A DNA stretch of 64,000 bases from Gracilaria gracilis (GCA_030374805.1 JARGSG010000053.1:1-64000), one strand, 5' to 3'. Counted from the first letter of the stretch, positions 43,406 to 54,719 are shown. The notes: generated by a model from the sequence alone, not told the origin. Numbers and translations are program-made.

Positions 43406-46400
43406 GAGATAAGACAGATTTTGTATGCGACTCAGAACTGTATCGCTTTAAGCGTATGCCCCTCGGCTTAACGAATGCACCCGCTACCTTTTGGCGTGCC
43501 TTGGATATACTCCTTGCTCTTTTTAAATGGCGGAGCTGTCTCGTCTATCTAGGCGATATCATAGTTTTCTTCAACTATCTGGACGATCACCTCGAGCACG
43601 TTCGGGAGATCATAACCACGCTTCGTGATGCAGGAGTAACTCTCAAGTTGAGAAAGTGCGATTTCTTCACCGAATCGGTTAAGTACCTCGGGCATATCAT
43701 ACGTCTAGGGCGGTTACTAATCGAACAGGCACGAGTGAAATCACTCAAGGAGTCAAACCACTCTACAACTCAGACTGAGCTACGGTCTTTCTTGAGCTTG
43801 TGCAACGTCTATAGACGGTTCTTTCCTGGCTTCGCAAAGATTGCGGGACCCCTCAACGAACCCCTTCGGAAAGGACAGCCACCTAAACTGGAGCCCCTGA
43901 GGCAGTAACCTCAGCACTGATCTTATCGTTGCCAAAAGATGGACTACCTTATACTGTAGATACGGAGTCGAGTGCCTACCAAATCGGTTGGGCTTTGTTT
44001 CAAAAAACACGCGATGGAAAACGAAAACCAATTGGTTATTAGTCCAGGACACTCAAAGTTCATGAACGGAACTACTCTGTATCAGAGAAGGAATTTCTCG
44101 CCATCGTAGGGGCTCTTCAGACACTACGTCCATATCTAATGGGTACCCACTTCACCGTTAACACGGATCACAACGCGTTGCGTTGGCTCATGTCAATCAC
44201 GGAACCATCCGGTCGCTTGATGGGTTGGCGTCTCCCGCTAGCCCAGTTCGATTATGAAGTCACCTATAAAAAGGGAAGTCTCAAAACCCAAGGGGACGCC
44301 CTCTCACGTTTAGGAACGGAAGGCGAAGCCCTCCCCGTCGACGGCGATGATGAAGATATACCGTGCTTTCCCCTCGAGGAGGATGACGCGGAATACGACC
44401 TGATATCAGATGACATCTGTGATGATATCCTCGTTGCTAACGGTAGCAACCCGGATCCCGGTTCATTCATCCATATCACCCCCGAAGAGTTGATTCGTGA
44501 GCAATTCGGTGACCCGTTTTGTGCGAAGATACGCGTCCAATTGAATGGTGATGCAAACATCCCTTTCGGAGCCAACACTCATGGTTACTTCGTTAGGACT
44601 GTTGAGTCTTCCCCACAAATTGTGGTGCCCCACTCGTTGCAGTCGAGAGTGCTGCATCTCTTTCACTTTTCGAAAATGACTGCTCAACCTGGTGCTAGGA
44701 AATTGTACACGACACTGCGTCGGGACTTGTACTGGCCCGCATTGCCGCTGGATTGCTACTCCATTGTCAGGACGTGTACGCACTGTGCTCATGAACGAGT
44801 TACACTTTGCCGTCATGCGAAGAAATTAACATTGTTCCCGGCACGGGCCCCCCTTGAATTTGTTGCCATCGATATACTCGGAGAGTTCGTCCGGACTCCC
44901 CATGGAAACAAGTATCTGCTCGTCATTACGGATCGGTTTTCTAAGCTCGTCCGGACTGTACGATAAAAAAGATTAACGCACGAACAGTGGCTGAGGCGTT
45001 TGTACGACATTGGGCACTCGTCTACGGTCCTCTAGCTATCTCCTTTCGGATAATGGCCCGCAGTTTGTTGCGCGTTTCTTCCAAAATGTCTGTAGGATAT
45101 TCGACGCAAAGAATCTGTTCACAACGACATACTATCCCTAATGTAATGGGCAAGTAGGACGGTTCAACCGAACGTTTTTATCCGCACTGCGTGCGTATAC
45201 TTCTGAGCACCCCAAGACATGGGATTTGTATCCGGATACCGTAACTTACGCGTACAACACCCAAGTACACAGAGTTACTTGTTTATCCCCATTTGAACTG
45301 GTATTGTCACGTACACCGCCACCTGTGGCGATTGAATCACAGTCGACGCTGGACATGCACCCGTCACCGGTCGATCATTACCGCCGTTGGAAAACGTGGC
45401 TCTCAACGATGGTTCCATTTGCTAAGTCATCAATGGCAAAGGCACAACACGCTTAAAAGCGGAACTTTGATACCAGAATCCGTCCCGCACTGCCCTCGCT
45501 GGGGAAGGACAGTTCGCCTTTGTAAGGAAAGAATATTATAACCCCGAAAAGGAGAAACGTCCCAAGCTCTCACCAATTGTGGATGGCCCATACCCCACTG
45601 TGCACGGGGATTGTCAGAAATCTTGACGTTATCGTCGTCAGCAACCGAGACTACACGCCCGCGATCTCTTATTCGCCCCCGCTTCACAGCGCCTGTTACA
45701 CCGCCACAAGACGTGATTACACCCCCTGTCTTTCCACCTAAGGAGCGAGAGGAGAATGACCGCCTTGGCGCGAAGAAAGTCCCGGTGTTGCGACCGTCGT
45801 CTGATACTCGTAATACACGGCACGCCGATGATGTGAATGGATCTACCGGCCCCGTCCAGGACGGCACCGTTCAGGATACCCCAATCGCTGGGTCCGCAAG
45901 CCCACATTTGCGTGTTGAGATCGCGAAGAAGGCCCCTCTCTGCAAGGGACAGCAGTCTTGTTAACATGGTTATCACGCCGGACACGGACGGAACTTCACA
46001 TCAGCTTACGCTCACCCTGCCGAGAATACGTCGCCAAATATTGCACCCAATGAGTTTTCTGTCGACCGCTTTTGCGAAGCCCACTCGGTACAGCCGGAAA
46101 CGGACTACAAGCCTCCGCCGCCTCGGATGAACAATAGCACAGGAGACTTGGGAGTATCGTCTGAAGCTACACATGATTATCCGTCGCTGCCTACCGTCTC
46201 GGATGAACGAACACAGCCACTCAAGAAAGCGACGAACGTTGGAGTCACGATAGATCCTGGTACAGGGCCCTCCTTCGCGAAGGAAGACTTGACACACGGT
46301 GAAATGGATAATTCTCACCCTGGAAGGGGTTCTGTCGTTAAGTCGACCACCCCGCGCTCGGGAAGCTCACCCCCTTCCCGTCATGACGGCTCATATCGAC

Positions 46401-46667
46401 ATGACTGGAAGTAAAGCGCTCAGAAAGAGACGACTCAACCGCTCCCTAAAGGGGTCGGACACACTGCCGCCGCAGGAGACTCAATGCACGCCCTGTTACA
46501 TGACGAGCGCCGTGCACTACTCGATGGGAATTCTGATTCACCAGGTGAGGGCACACGTAAACCGGCACGCGCCGTGGAACTTGAAACGCCTCCCCGCCAA
46601 TCGTTGTCAACGACAGAACGAGATCGCCCACGCAAGCTCGCGGAGCGCCCTTTCATATCTGAGGATA
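43406..46667 (+). pseudogene. pol: Element D: pol remnant (RT thumb half, RNase H, integrase)
   Basis: RT resumes at DKTDFVCDSELYRFKRMPLGLTN. The catalytic box is YLGD (Gly at 43552-43554), so the enzyme is dead. RNase H carries SEKEFLAIVGAL, and the next 275-residue frame (44139-44966) covers the RNase H end, an integrase HHCC-like region and EFVAIDILGEF. Frame breaks follow at 44966 and about 45060, then a 75-residue integrase C-terminal part (45226-45456) and a Pro/Ser-rich tail. More diverged from C than A is, with stops throughout. Confidence 0.8.
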
Positions 46668-47087
46668 CCCTATAAGAAATTTTTGGAGAAAGAGGAGTGC
46701 AATTTGAGGGTGGGTGGCACTTGTGGAGGATACGTGGATGCCAAACGGACTTCATATTGAGTGCGCGCAATCTGCCTTTGCAGCTTAATTTCGTGGTGTC
46801 CAATTGGAGAACGCTTGCTAAGCGGATTGGACGCATATGGAGTGCACACGATACATATTGCACTCCTTCTGCGCCCACATTGGTCGTAGTCTGCCCCCCG
46901 CGATGTCCAAATGCACTCCACGCGCACTCACAATAATGAAATAAACTTTTTAAAAATATTAATCTGCCCTGACAAGGGTGTCCATTTGGAGCGCGAACGG
47001 CGTTTAGATCGAGTGCAGGTGGATTCTGAACTCTGCAAAAGATGCGCTCTACTTGCACTCACAAAAATGAAAAAATTTCTTGTAGGG
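46668..47087 (-). mobile_element. 420-bp MITE, copy 2, inside element D
   Basis: Inverse orientation of 32800-33217. Ends are CCCTATAAGAAATTTTTGG and the inverse of CCCTACAAGAAATTTTTTC, with ATA at 46665-46667 and 47088-47090. It interrupts the C-terminal tail of element D, so it is younger than D. Confidence 0.85.
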
Positions 47088-47267
47088 ATACCGACGCGCC
47101 CCAGCAGATGTCTGATGCTCCACCAACTCATCCGAGCACAGTCTTCCCGCCGATGGCGTTGGACGAGGAGAGGAACATCACGGTCTCCATGAGAGGCGTA
47201 CATTTAACGTCTGAACCGGATCAAACTGTCACGTGCGAGACGAAGGGAAAGAGAAGATCGAGCTAAT

Positions 47268-48064
47268 AGAGGTGAAACCAACGCATATCGCTCGCTATCA
47301 GGTACAATTATGTACCTCGGATTTGCGGTGCTCCCACAAGCCTCGTTCGTCACGTCTCGCATGCAACGGAAACTAGGAGACTTGAAGGTCAAGCACCTCA
47401 TAGATGCCAACGCCATGCTAAAGGAGATACTTCAGCTCAAACCCATTATCACGTATCTTAGTCCGATTGGAGTGACATATGAGAGACTCATGAGCCTTTG
47501 TGGTGCATCTTATGCACACGAGGATCACCCTTATGGATAAACCGGAGTCATAGGGGGAATGAAAATCATTTCGACACTTATTGCAGAAGCTTATATCATC
47601 TGTTCTATTGTTCAAGCACGAAACAGCGCAGTTTGACTTCCTCTTTTTTCGACACGAAAATTCTCGCGTTTTTTGAAGCCGAGAATAGAGGATTTGACAT
47701 GAAAGAAACGCTTAAAGAAATTTTTCCGAACAGTGGTATAGGGCATCATATACTGGGGAACTCTGAGTCTTTGTTTGATACGATTACCAGCATTAAAGAA
47801 TGTCGAGAATTTGGGTTAAGAAAGACTGCGACAATAATCAAGGACGCTTTTGAATCAGGAGAACTTGACAAGACAACCTAGATCCCCGGCATGGTCAACG
47901 TGGCGGACGATTTGACAAAACGCAGTTTGAAACATTCACTATGCATGAGTCAAATGGTATTCAAAGGCGAATGGATTATCGATACTTACAGGAGTACTAT
48001 TTATGATTACCAGAGATAGATATAACCAGATATGTTATGTGAACTGAAACTTACGCGACGGGGG
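47268..48064 (+). pseudogene. Ty1/Copia RT-RNase H fragment
   Basis: NAYRSLSGTIMYLGFAVLPQASF matches the YRSxxGxxMYL start of the Copia C-terminal region. Later segments (MSLCGASYAHED, TGVIGGMKII, SSFFDTKI as a degenerate Asp site, and IPGMVNVADDLTKRS, matching the typical VNxADxLTK end) keep the order of Copia RNase H. Frame breaks and a TAG at 47879 show decay. The 5' part is missing; the fragment starts at the end of element D. Confidence 0.7.
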
Positions 48065-48273
48065 TGTGTCAAGATGCGTACTAACACGTACGCATTTCGG
48101 CTACTCTACGTACAACTTAGACATACTTACTTGTACGTCATCGTTAGCCAAAGGGTCGCTGAGTAACCGTATATAAAGGCACATTACTTATCCCAGGAGC
48201 TCTGATACAGAGCTCCTGGTAGACCTCTGTGCCAATTGTTATTGCTTGTGAAGGACCCTTTCCCTACTGCGCA
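48065..48273 (+). repeat. Probable Copia 3' LTR, about 209 bp
   Basis: It follows a purine-rich GCGACGGGG tract and starts TGTGTCAAG (or two bases later), ending CTGCGCA at 48273. It contains a TATA-like GTATATAAAGG (about 48167-48177). A 12-bp perfect hairpin CCAGGAGCTCTG-ATA-CAGAGCTCCTGG at 48193-48219 would lie near the RNA 5' end. Confidence 0.55.
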
Positions 48274-48596
48274 ATCATGAACTTAGACTCCGAGGTTCAA
48301 GCCAAAACAGTAGACCACGACCAAGGCCTAAAATAGTAGCCGGTGAGTTTTAGGACCGGGGGTGACACCACGTACGATGACGTGTATACGCACTCAAAAC
48401 ATAGTGGGTCCGTCCGAAAATCCCAAGAGTCCCAAACGCCAAGAGGGGAACCCCTTGAGCTCAGAAGGACAGTTCCAGCAGGGTTACACGAAAGCCTGTG
48501 TAACCGTTTCATGTCCTTTTGCTTCATGCAAATAAAGCTTCTCAATTCTTCGATTGTCCCAGTCCTGTTCCGGATGCACCAGATGTTCCGCTCAAG

Positions 48597-49469
48597 ATGC
48601 GAATTATTCTTGAACCACTTTCGCTTCAACAGTGTAACCGGATTTTATTTTATATGAAGAAGACAAACCTAGCAATTAAAGAACTACTCAATGAGCCCGA
48701 AGATGAAGAGCAAGAGTGTGCCGAAGAGTGTGAATGCGAAGAAGATAGAAAAAAGGAAAGCAAGAAAAAGGAAAAAAAGCAGGGCAATCGTGAAGGTACA
48801 TGGGATTATACATACAAAGATGTCAGCACCCTCCTAGATATCATTGACGAGTACGAACCAATTGGATCAAATGGTTGGAACAAAGTATTTCGAGAATACA
48901 ATATCTATGGCCGTGAAAATGACAGACCGTTTAGAAGGCAGGAAGGATTGAAGAAGAAATACGACCGGCTGTTGCACGTTCAGAAACAAACTGGTGATCC
49001 ATCTTGTCCTACATTAGTGCGTCGGGCAAAGAACATTCAGAAAGAAATATTGTCCAAGATAGCCTCGAAAAACTTCAGTAGTAAACTTGATGTGGAAGAG
49101 GTACTTGAAGAAAACAATGGTTCTGGGAACAGCACTCTGTCAAAAAAACCTGCACATTACGTGGCTCTCAATGAACCCAGTTCGCTATCCCGTAAAAGAT
49201 CACCGCCACAGACTCGTGAGCGTTCCGCTAAAAAAATGGAGATTGATTTGCTCGAGAGCCTTCAACGTATGACGCAATTTATGTCAGATCTTGCAACCGC
49301 TCAGCTTCAGAGAGAGAAAAGAGATGAGCTCGGAGAGCAGAATATGAAGCAGTTAATCACCTCTGAACTTCAAAAAGGCCAACAGGAAATGGAGGCAAAG
49401 ATGTACATTTGCATTCAAAGTACTCTCCGAGAACTGTTTGGTCGCTCCCATTCAGCGTCACGATCGTGA
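48597..49469 (+). CDS. SANT/Myb-like DNA-binding protein (DUF6818-type)
   Basis: The first ATG is at 48597 (290 residues); the frame is open upstream to 48519. After an acidic/Lys-rich leader comes a trihelix-type domain with YKDVSTLLDIIDEYEPIGSNGW, a conserved RPFRRQEGLKKKYDRLL helix and the end GDPSCPTLVRRAKNIQKEI. This fits the DUF6818 pattern as I recall it from oomycete and fungal genomes. The C-terminus is a coiled-coil. It may be the accessory gene of a lost transposon or a host regulator. The last about 25 bases overlap, antisense, the homologous part of the CAF-1 remnant. The 48274-48518 stretch holds no gene. Confidence 0.6.
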   Translation: MRIILEPLSLQQCNRILFYMKKTNLAIKELLNEPEDEEQECAEECECEEDRKKESKKKEKKQGNREGTWDYTYKDVSTLLDIIDEYEPIGSNGWNKVFREYNIYGRENDRPFRRQEGLKKKYDRLLHVQKQTGDPSCPTLVRRAKNIQKEILSKIASKNFSSKLDVEEVLEENNGSGNSTLSKKPAHYVALNEPSSLSRKRSPPQTRERSAKKMEIDLLESLQRMTQFMSDLATAQLQREKRDELGEQNMKQLITSELQKGQQEMEAKMYICIQSTLRELFGRSHSASRS

Positions 49470-50719
49470 TCATAGTCCAGCTCACTATACTTTCTGAATG
49501 GCCGACGACCCGTAACGACTCTTGACTTGCAAAAAGTACCGTAGTACGCAGGCCGTTAGTTCTCGTCGAAGTGCAGCAGTTTGATCGCGCCCTGCGTCCC
49601 TCGCCCTCGCACTTCAGCGTGCTTTCTCGCAAGTCGGGGGTAGAGATCATCGCAAAGAGCGCGATGGCGAACACGGTAGTCTTGAAGAACGCTGTTGATA
49701 GTCTTTTCCACTTCCATTCTCCGCATGGCACAATCCCCTAGATGGGACTTGAGATCGCTTGCTCCTTCCTTGAGTATTTGGTCCAGTGCCGATAAGGACA
49801 TGAACTGTAGTTCAGGTAGCAGCCACCAGTTGACGCTCATGACATCTCGATCGTCCGCAACCTCTTGCGCATAATGACCGGAACGCTCGCGAGGCACGTG
49901 GCGAACATGCTGAGCATCGTCCCGCTGACGCTCCTCAATCTTGGGTTTCACAAAGCACTTCATAAAGGAGGCCTGCGCATTCTCCTAACGACGGCGCTTA
50001 TTCATTTACTTCTCCTTCAGTCCATTCCTCTCACTCTGTTTGGCGGCCTCTTTTGCACGCCGTTCCTTCTCGAGCTCCGCTGCTTCTGCAGCCATCCTGC
50101 GCTTGCGCTCGTTTTCGGCTTGTTGATCAGCCTTCTCTAATTGCAGTTTGAAGCGATCCAAGTGCGCGTCGCTGACCTTACGTCCCTTCCCCTCTAGCGC
50201 GAGGATGATGCGCACGTGCAGCCCCATGCGAGATTTGAAGCGACGCATGGCGCGCAGGGTCTTGACGAGCTGCTCGACAAACGCCAACCGCAGATGAGTA
50301 ATCTCAGCCTCAAACACTCGCACGCGCACTCGTTCTACGACGGGGTGCGAGTTCATCAGCTGCGGTGGGGTGAGAGGCGGCGTCAAAAACAGTGAGCTTT
50401 CAGGCATGGCCATGAGCGCGTCAGAAATTTACAACAGATGAGTTCCAGACACGTCGTATTCGACAAAGTCACCAGCCACATTGGATCGGAAAGCTTGAAC
50501 ATATGACTTGTCCAACGCATGCTTTGCTACCAACGAGTTGACCTCAGAGCCGAGAACACCCTGTAGCTCGTGAGCAACCACACGCGCGATCTGCGTCGAT
50601 TCGGGTGACATGCCGTCAGACGGGTAACGAAGATTTAACGAGAATCGCGTAGCTTCCTCAACGGTGTTGTGCAGTCGTTGGTAGTAATGTATCAACGTAA
50701 GCTCCCGTGCACGCGGCAC
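49440..50719 (-). pseudogene. Chromatin assembly factor 1 large subunit (p150/CAF1A-like) remnant
   Basis: Minus-strand frames at 50719-50429, 50413-50006 and 49963-49556 chain together. The middle one holds the long KER-type charged coiled-coil (KADQQAENERKRRMAAEAAELEKERR), followed by an ASFMKCFVKPK segment. After the stop at 49556-49558 the same frame continues with RPAYYGTFCKSRV, GRRPF and LDYDHDRDAEWE, the acidic signature of CAF-1 p150, which normally follows LLxFxEN directly. CAF-1 loads H3-H4 onto replicated DNA in the nucleus. Three stops between the frames and the lost C-terminus show a dead copy. Confidence 0.75.
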
Positions 50720-50789
50720 AATGCGACTGCGACAGAACTACTTGGCGTTCTGTGCGAGCTGCACGCCGTGCTGTGCGGGCTGTACGGCG

Positions 50790-51030
50790 ACTGCCGAGGG
50801 CTGACACGACGCGCGCTGTTGAGCCACCGACGACGGCTGATATGACATGCGCTGTGGAGCAACAGCCGACGGCAGAGATGAAACACGCTGTGAAGCAACA
50901 GGCGGCGACTGAGACGCCAGGCGATGTAGAGCAACAGCCAACGATGACTGAGACGCCATGCGCATTTGAGTCACAGCCGAAGGCAAAGACGGCACTTCCT
51001 GTCGAGCAGCAGCAGAAGGCCGCGCCGAAG
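50790..51030. repeat. 36-39-bp minisatellite
   Basis: About six imperfect units read on minus as QRxSxxPSAVA-type repeats and on plus as AVEQQPTxEM-type repeats. It lies in a GC-rich stretch (50720-51639) between the divergent CAF-1 and WDR44-like remnants, where no gene is certain; the long Pro/Ala/Arg-rich frames look compositional. Confidence 0.65.
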
Positions 51031-51639
51031 CGTTAACAGGCGCGAGATCGCGACGCACACTCACAGGCGCCGTCTGCAGCTGCACATGCGTGCGCGCGGG
51101 CATGTAAATGGCAAAAGTGGCGGCGAACGACGCGAAAGCGCGCGACGGCGCGGGTTGACGCGGCGACGCCGCCACGCCAGCGGCTGGCGGCGACGAGGCG
51201 GGCGGCGGCGGTGGCGGTGCGTACGGCAACAAAGTGCGTGGCGGCAACGGTGGCGAACGGCAGGGGTGGGGCGGGCGGTGACGGCGAGGCGGGCGGCGAC
51301 GGTGGGCGCGGGTGTGTGGCGACGGCGCGGCGCACAAGGACGATGGGGCTGAACTGGGGACGAGGCGCGGCCGGTCGATGCGCAGCCAAATCGCGCCCCC
51401 GGGTGTTGCGCGCTGCGTGGTGGTGTTACGCTTCGGGGCGGTGTTTTCTGCGCCGAATTGCGCACGACGCAAGGCGTACACACGTGTGGTCGCTGGCGCG
51501 GCGTGGCTGCGTGGACGTGTCCGTGAAGAAGGACGGTTTGAATCATCAACAACGGGAGACAAGATGACAAGGCGCGGTTGGGACACGCGACACGCGTCCC
51601 AACCGCGCAGCCCAGCCGCGCAGCCGGCGCAGCGAACGC

Positions 51640-52400
51640 ATGGCGTCCAATTCAACGCCTTCTTCTCCCGTTGTCGCACCACGCGCGCCGCCGTCCACGC
51701 ACAGGCCGCAGCGCATCGAGCACTTCTTGCTCAAGGACCTGGACACGGGCATGCGCAGCTTCGTCACTGACCACGACTGGCTGGAGAAGAGCACCGTGCC
51801 GCCGATGGTGGCGTCCGCCAAGCCGGCGACCGTCACGCAGCCGTTGCCGCCCAGCGTGGCGCAGAGCGGCAGGCGAGCCCGCGCCGCTCAGACCGAGGCC
51901 GGCTTTGCAGAAGCGCGCGCGCTCGGATGAGCTGCAGCACATGTATAGTACGCTGCAAACGGCCGACCATGTGCGCGTTGCGGTGCATCGGAAGAGGGAG
52001 AGGGATCGGCGCTTTGGTAATGTGTATCGATGGCACCGCGTTGCGGCGCACCATGGCGTGATTCGCGTGATTGCGTTCAACAAGTTGGGCGCGTACCTGG
52101 CGCCTGCTGGACAGGATGCGTTGATAAAGCTGTGGGATGTGGCTTGTTACTTGCAGGATGCGCGTGGCACTGGCGTGAATGGTACGCATTCGGTGTATAT
52201 GTACTTTAGAAGGGGCGCGTCGGCTGCTGTGTTCAAGGGACATAGTTCGGATATCACCGCGTTCAGCTGGAGCAAGAACCACTTTCTGCTGTCGGCTACC
52301 ATAGAAAAGACCATCCGTCTGTGGCACCCCAACTCAAAGGCGTGTCTTCGACGCTTTTTGCACTATGACTTTGTCACTAGTGTTGCATTGCAGCCGCCTG
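51640..52400 (+). pseudogene. WDR44-like WD40 protein, truncated
   Basis: From the ATG at 51640 the frame has RIEHFLLKDLDTGMRSFV. It then shifts near 51905 into a frame carrying WDR44-family blades: HHGVIRVIAFNKLGAYLAPAGQD, FKGHSSDITAFSWSKNHFLLSATIEKTIRLW and CLRRFLHYDFVTSVALQP. The homology stops at about 52395, where a full protein would have several more blades. The family regulates Rab11-dependent membrane traffic. At the break the sequence turns into a carboxylase remnant on the same strand. Confidence 0.75.
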
Positions 52401-53610
52401 TCTCTACCTCAAAGAGATTGAGACCCTTTTGTTCGACCTTTCTCTACACTACGGGTCTAAGGAATTGCTCAAGTACAACGAGAAGATTGACGGGTTTGTC
52501 GAGAAGGCATGCAGGGAAAACCCTGGTCGTTACGTCGCGAACAAGATTGGATACGAAGAGTGGTAGAACCATGTTCCACCGACAGAACCGTTCCGCTTGT
52601 GCCTTTACCATGTTCGCGATCGTATTAAGGCTGCAATACTGTCATGATGACAGTATTGGGAAGCTCTTCTTACAAACCAGAATCCGCCGCTTCCCAACCC
52701 TGCTTCTCCAATCTATGCCACCAAGGCTGACTTCTTGGAGTTTCTTCTCGTCTTGTCATCTCAAAACCCGTTTTCATTCACTTCGAGAGGTTGTGATTTG
52801 GTATTCTGACAGCGGAAAGGACGTTAGTCGAGTCATGTCCGCGTGGAAGCTGAGCAAGGCTCAAGAACGAATGGTGGAATGTGCTAAAAAGCATGGTATC
52901 ACTCTGCGTTTCTTCCACGGTCGTGGAGGTACTGTTGGGCGAGCTGGACGCCCGCAGCATCTAGATAATTTTGTTACATCGCCGCCGCGACGGTGAACAA
53001 GTATCTGACGGTGACCATCCAAGGAGTGGTGAGGGAACAGGACTTTGGTTTACCGTCGTTGGCTTGGAAGACTTGAGAGGTTTTTACCACTGCGATGTTG
53101 AAGGCGGATCTGAACAACCTTGTGACGGTGAAGAAGGAATATCTCGATGTGCTGGATATGTTGTCTGAGATTTCTTGCGCCAAGTATCGTGAGATTGTTC
53201 ACGACGATGATCGTTTCGTTCAGTATTTTCGCTCAGTGACTCCTAAACAGGAGCTCGGGCTACTCAACATTGGTTCGAGAACGCAGAAACGAAAGGAAGG
53301 GGGTGTTGAAACGTTGCGCGCCATTCTGTGGGTATGTGCATGGAATCAGACGAGACTTCACTTATCTGTATGGTTGGGACTTAGCTCTGCGCTTCACCGT
53401 GGGATGAAGGTAGAGAGTGGCAATGATTTACATTGAGAGATGTATGAGAAATGGCCATTTTTCAGGTCGTTCTTTGATCTCACTGAAATGCTTTTGGCAA
53501 AGCCCGCACCAGTGAATGCGTTGCATGTATTGCCGTTCGCCACAACGTACAAGTGGCAGAGAACTATCGAAACCACAACCGCCCACAAATGGTATGTGAA
53601 ATGAAGCAAG
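52400..53610 (+). pseudogene. ppc: Phosphoenolpyruvate carboxylase, fragmentary pseudogene
   Basis: Segments in three frames follow the order of the C-terminal two thirds of the enzyme. They are a TLLFDLSLHYGSKEL start, EPFRLCLYHVRDRIK, NPASPIYATKADFLEFLLVL and YSDSGKDVSRVMSAWKLSKAQE. These are followed by FHGRGGTVGRAG (active-site glycine-rich loop, about 52912-52945), LTVTIQGVVREQDFG, YFRSVTPKQELGLLNIGSR and EMYEKWPFF. A stretch between LLLVLSS and YSDSGKD is deleted, and at least four stops or shifts occur. PEPC carboxylates PEP to oxaloacetate in the cytosol. This copy cannot function. It ends about 20 bp before the Harbinger transposase remnant. Confidence 0.85.
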
Positions 53611-53629
53611 AGGGGCCAGGACCAATTTA

Positions 53630-53840
53630 CATGTGGTCTGGGTTTTGTTTCTCGCTGTACACATATGCAATTTGGCTATGACCAATGGTGCGAGTGCGAT
53701 AATTAACGAGATGACAAGCCAAATACAGCAAGCGACCACGTTTGTGATGTTTCGAAGGCAGAACTCTAGTCAGCCTCCGGAACGGAGCCTTCAACCCTCG
53801 CACACCCCACTCAGCGCATTGTCGGTTACTGGGGTATATT
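53630..53840 (-). pseudogene. Harbinger transposase, C-terminal part, copy 2
   Basis: The minus strand reads IYPSNRQCAEWGVRGLKAPFRRL, then a CHLVNYRTRTIG segment. AEWG carries the third catalytic residue (Glu), and the C-terminal helix of DDE_Tnp_4 transposases follows. It is separated from the rest of the gene (54720-55835) by the solo LTR. Confidence 0.85.
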
Positions 53841-54714
53841 TGTAGAGCAAACCCCAAGGAGGGTACGTGTCCACCAGGGTGTCCGAGTCCTGCTCCCACA
53901 AAAGGGCGAACTCAGAAGTAGAGCCCTCTGCCCGTGCGCGTGCCGCGTGGCAGCCGGGTCTAAACCGGAGACGGTACTGTAATAACCTGCAGAGGTAAAG
54001 AAGAGCGTGGGCCTAGAGAGGAATAACCGACGACGGATCAAGAGAGAACGAGTCTAGAAGTGGAGCTAACGGTGCCGTACGACGGTGTAATGCTCCTAAA
54101 GAGAACCACACGAGCGAGGCTACGGCCCGTGCCAACGGCGGGAACAGGGCCGATAGCGGAACGAGACACACACACGAGTGTCGAAATATAACACTGTACA
54201 GAGGCGGAAGCGAGACCTGCACCAGAAAAACGATGAACTAAACAAAGATCCAGTACCTCGGCGAACGACAACAAATACAACCTGATACTGGGGTAATTAG
54301 CAAAACAAGCCAGAAACTGGTAGTAAAGAACTTCCTTGGGGACCCTGAGGGGTGATTGTACCAAGACCAGTCGTGGTTACTCTCCTTAGAGGAGTCGTGA
54401 ACCTACGTAGGCAGTAGCAACCATGGCCCAGCCTTCGGGATGAAGACCACGTACTTCAAGAAGAAGATACGACTCAGGTGAGTTTTACTTAGTGGCTCCA
54501 GGGCGAGATCGCCCGAGCATATATAATATCTATTGTATCTAGGGCTGCGCACTCCCACAAAGGCTCTACACGTGGACAACCCAGTGTCAGGGTGTCACAG
54601 TATCTACCCAGCGGGTGTGACGCCAAATATTTGGACAAATATGCCACAAGGCCCTACTGTACACCTATTTCATAGGTCCTATCCCCGATTCACCTAACAA
54701 GGTACGTCCCAACA
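53841..54714 (-). repeat. Solo LTR of the element B family, inside the Harbinger transposase
   Basis: TG at 53841, CA at 54714, and target duplication ATATT at 53836-53840 and 54715-54719. It matches 7926-8799. The internal part was lost by LTR-LTR recombination after the segmental duplication, or before it in one lineage. Confidence 0.93.
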
Positions 54715-54719
54715 ATATT

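Larger units (their letters stand above)
42446..47265 (+). mobile_element. Ty3/Gypsy retrotransposon D, internally deleted, split by a MITE
   Basis: It begins in mid-gag directly behind element C and has no 5' LTR. It jumps at about 43405 from the gag zinc knuckle into the middle of RT, so protease and half of RT (about 1.8 kb by comparison with C) are missing. RNase H and integrase remnants follow. The C-terminal part is split by the MITE at 46668-47087 and resumes to about 47265. No 3' LTR is seen before the Copia fragment. Confidence 0.85.

Noticed and set aside
50738-51682. 314-residue Pro/Ala/Arg-rich minus-strand frame
   Set aside because: GC-rich composition with a minisatellite at its end; no domain visible and frames are open on several strands.
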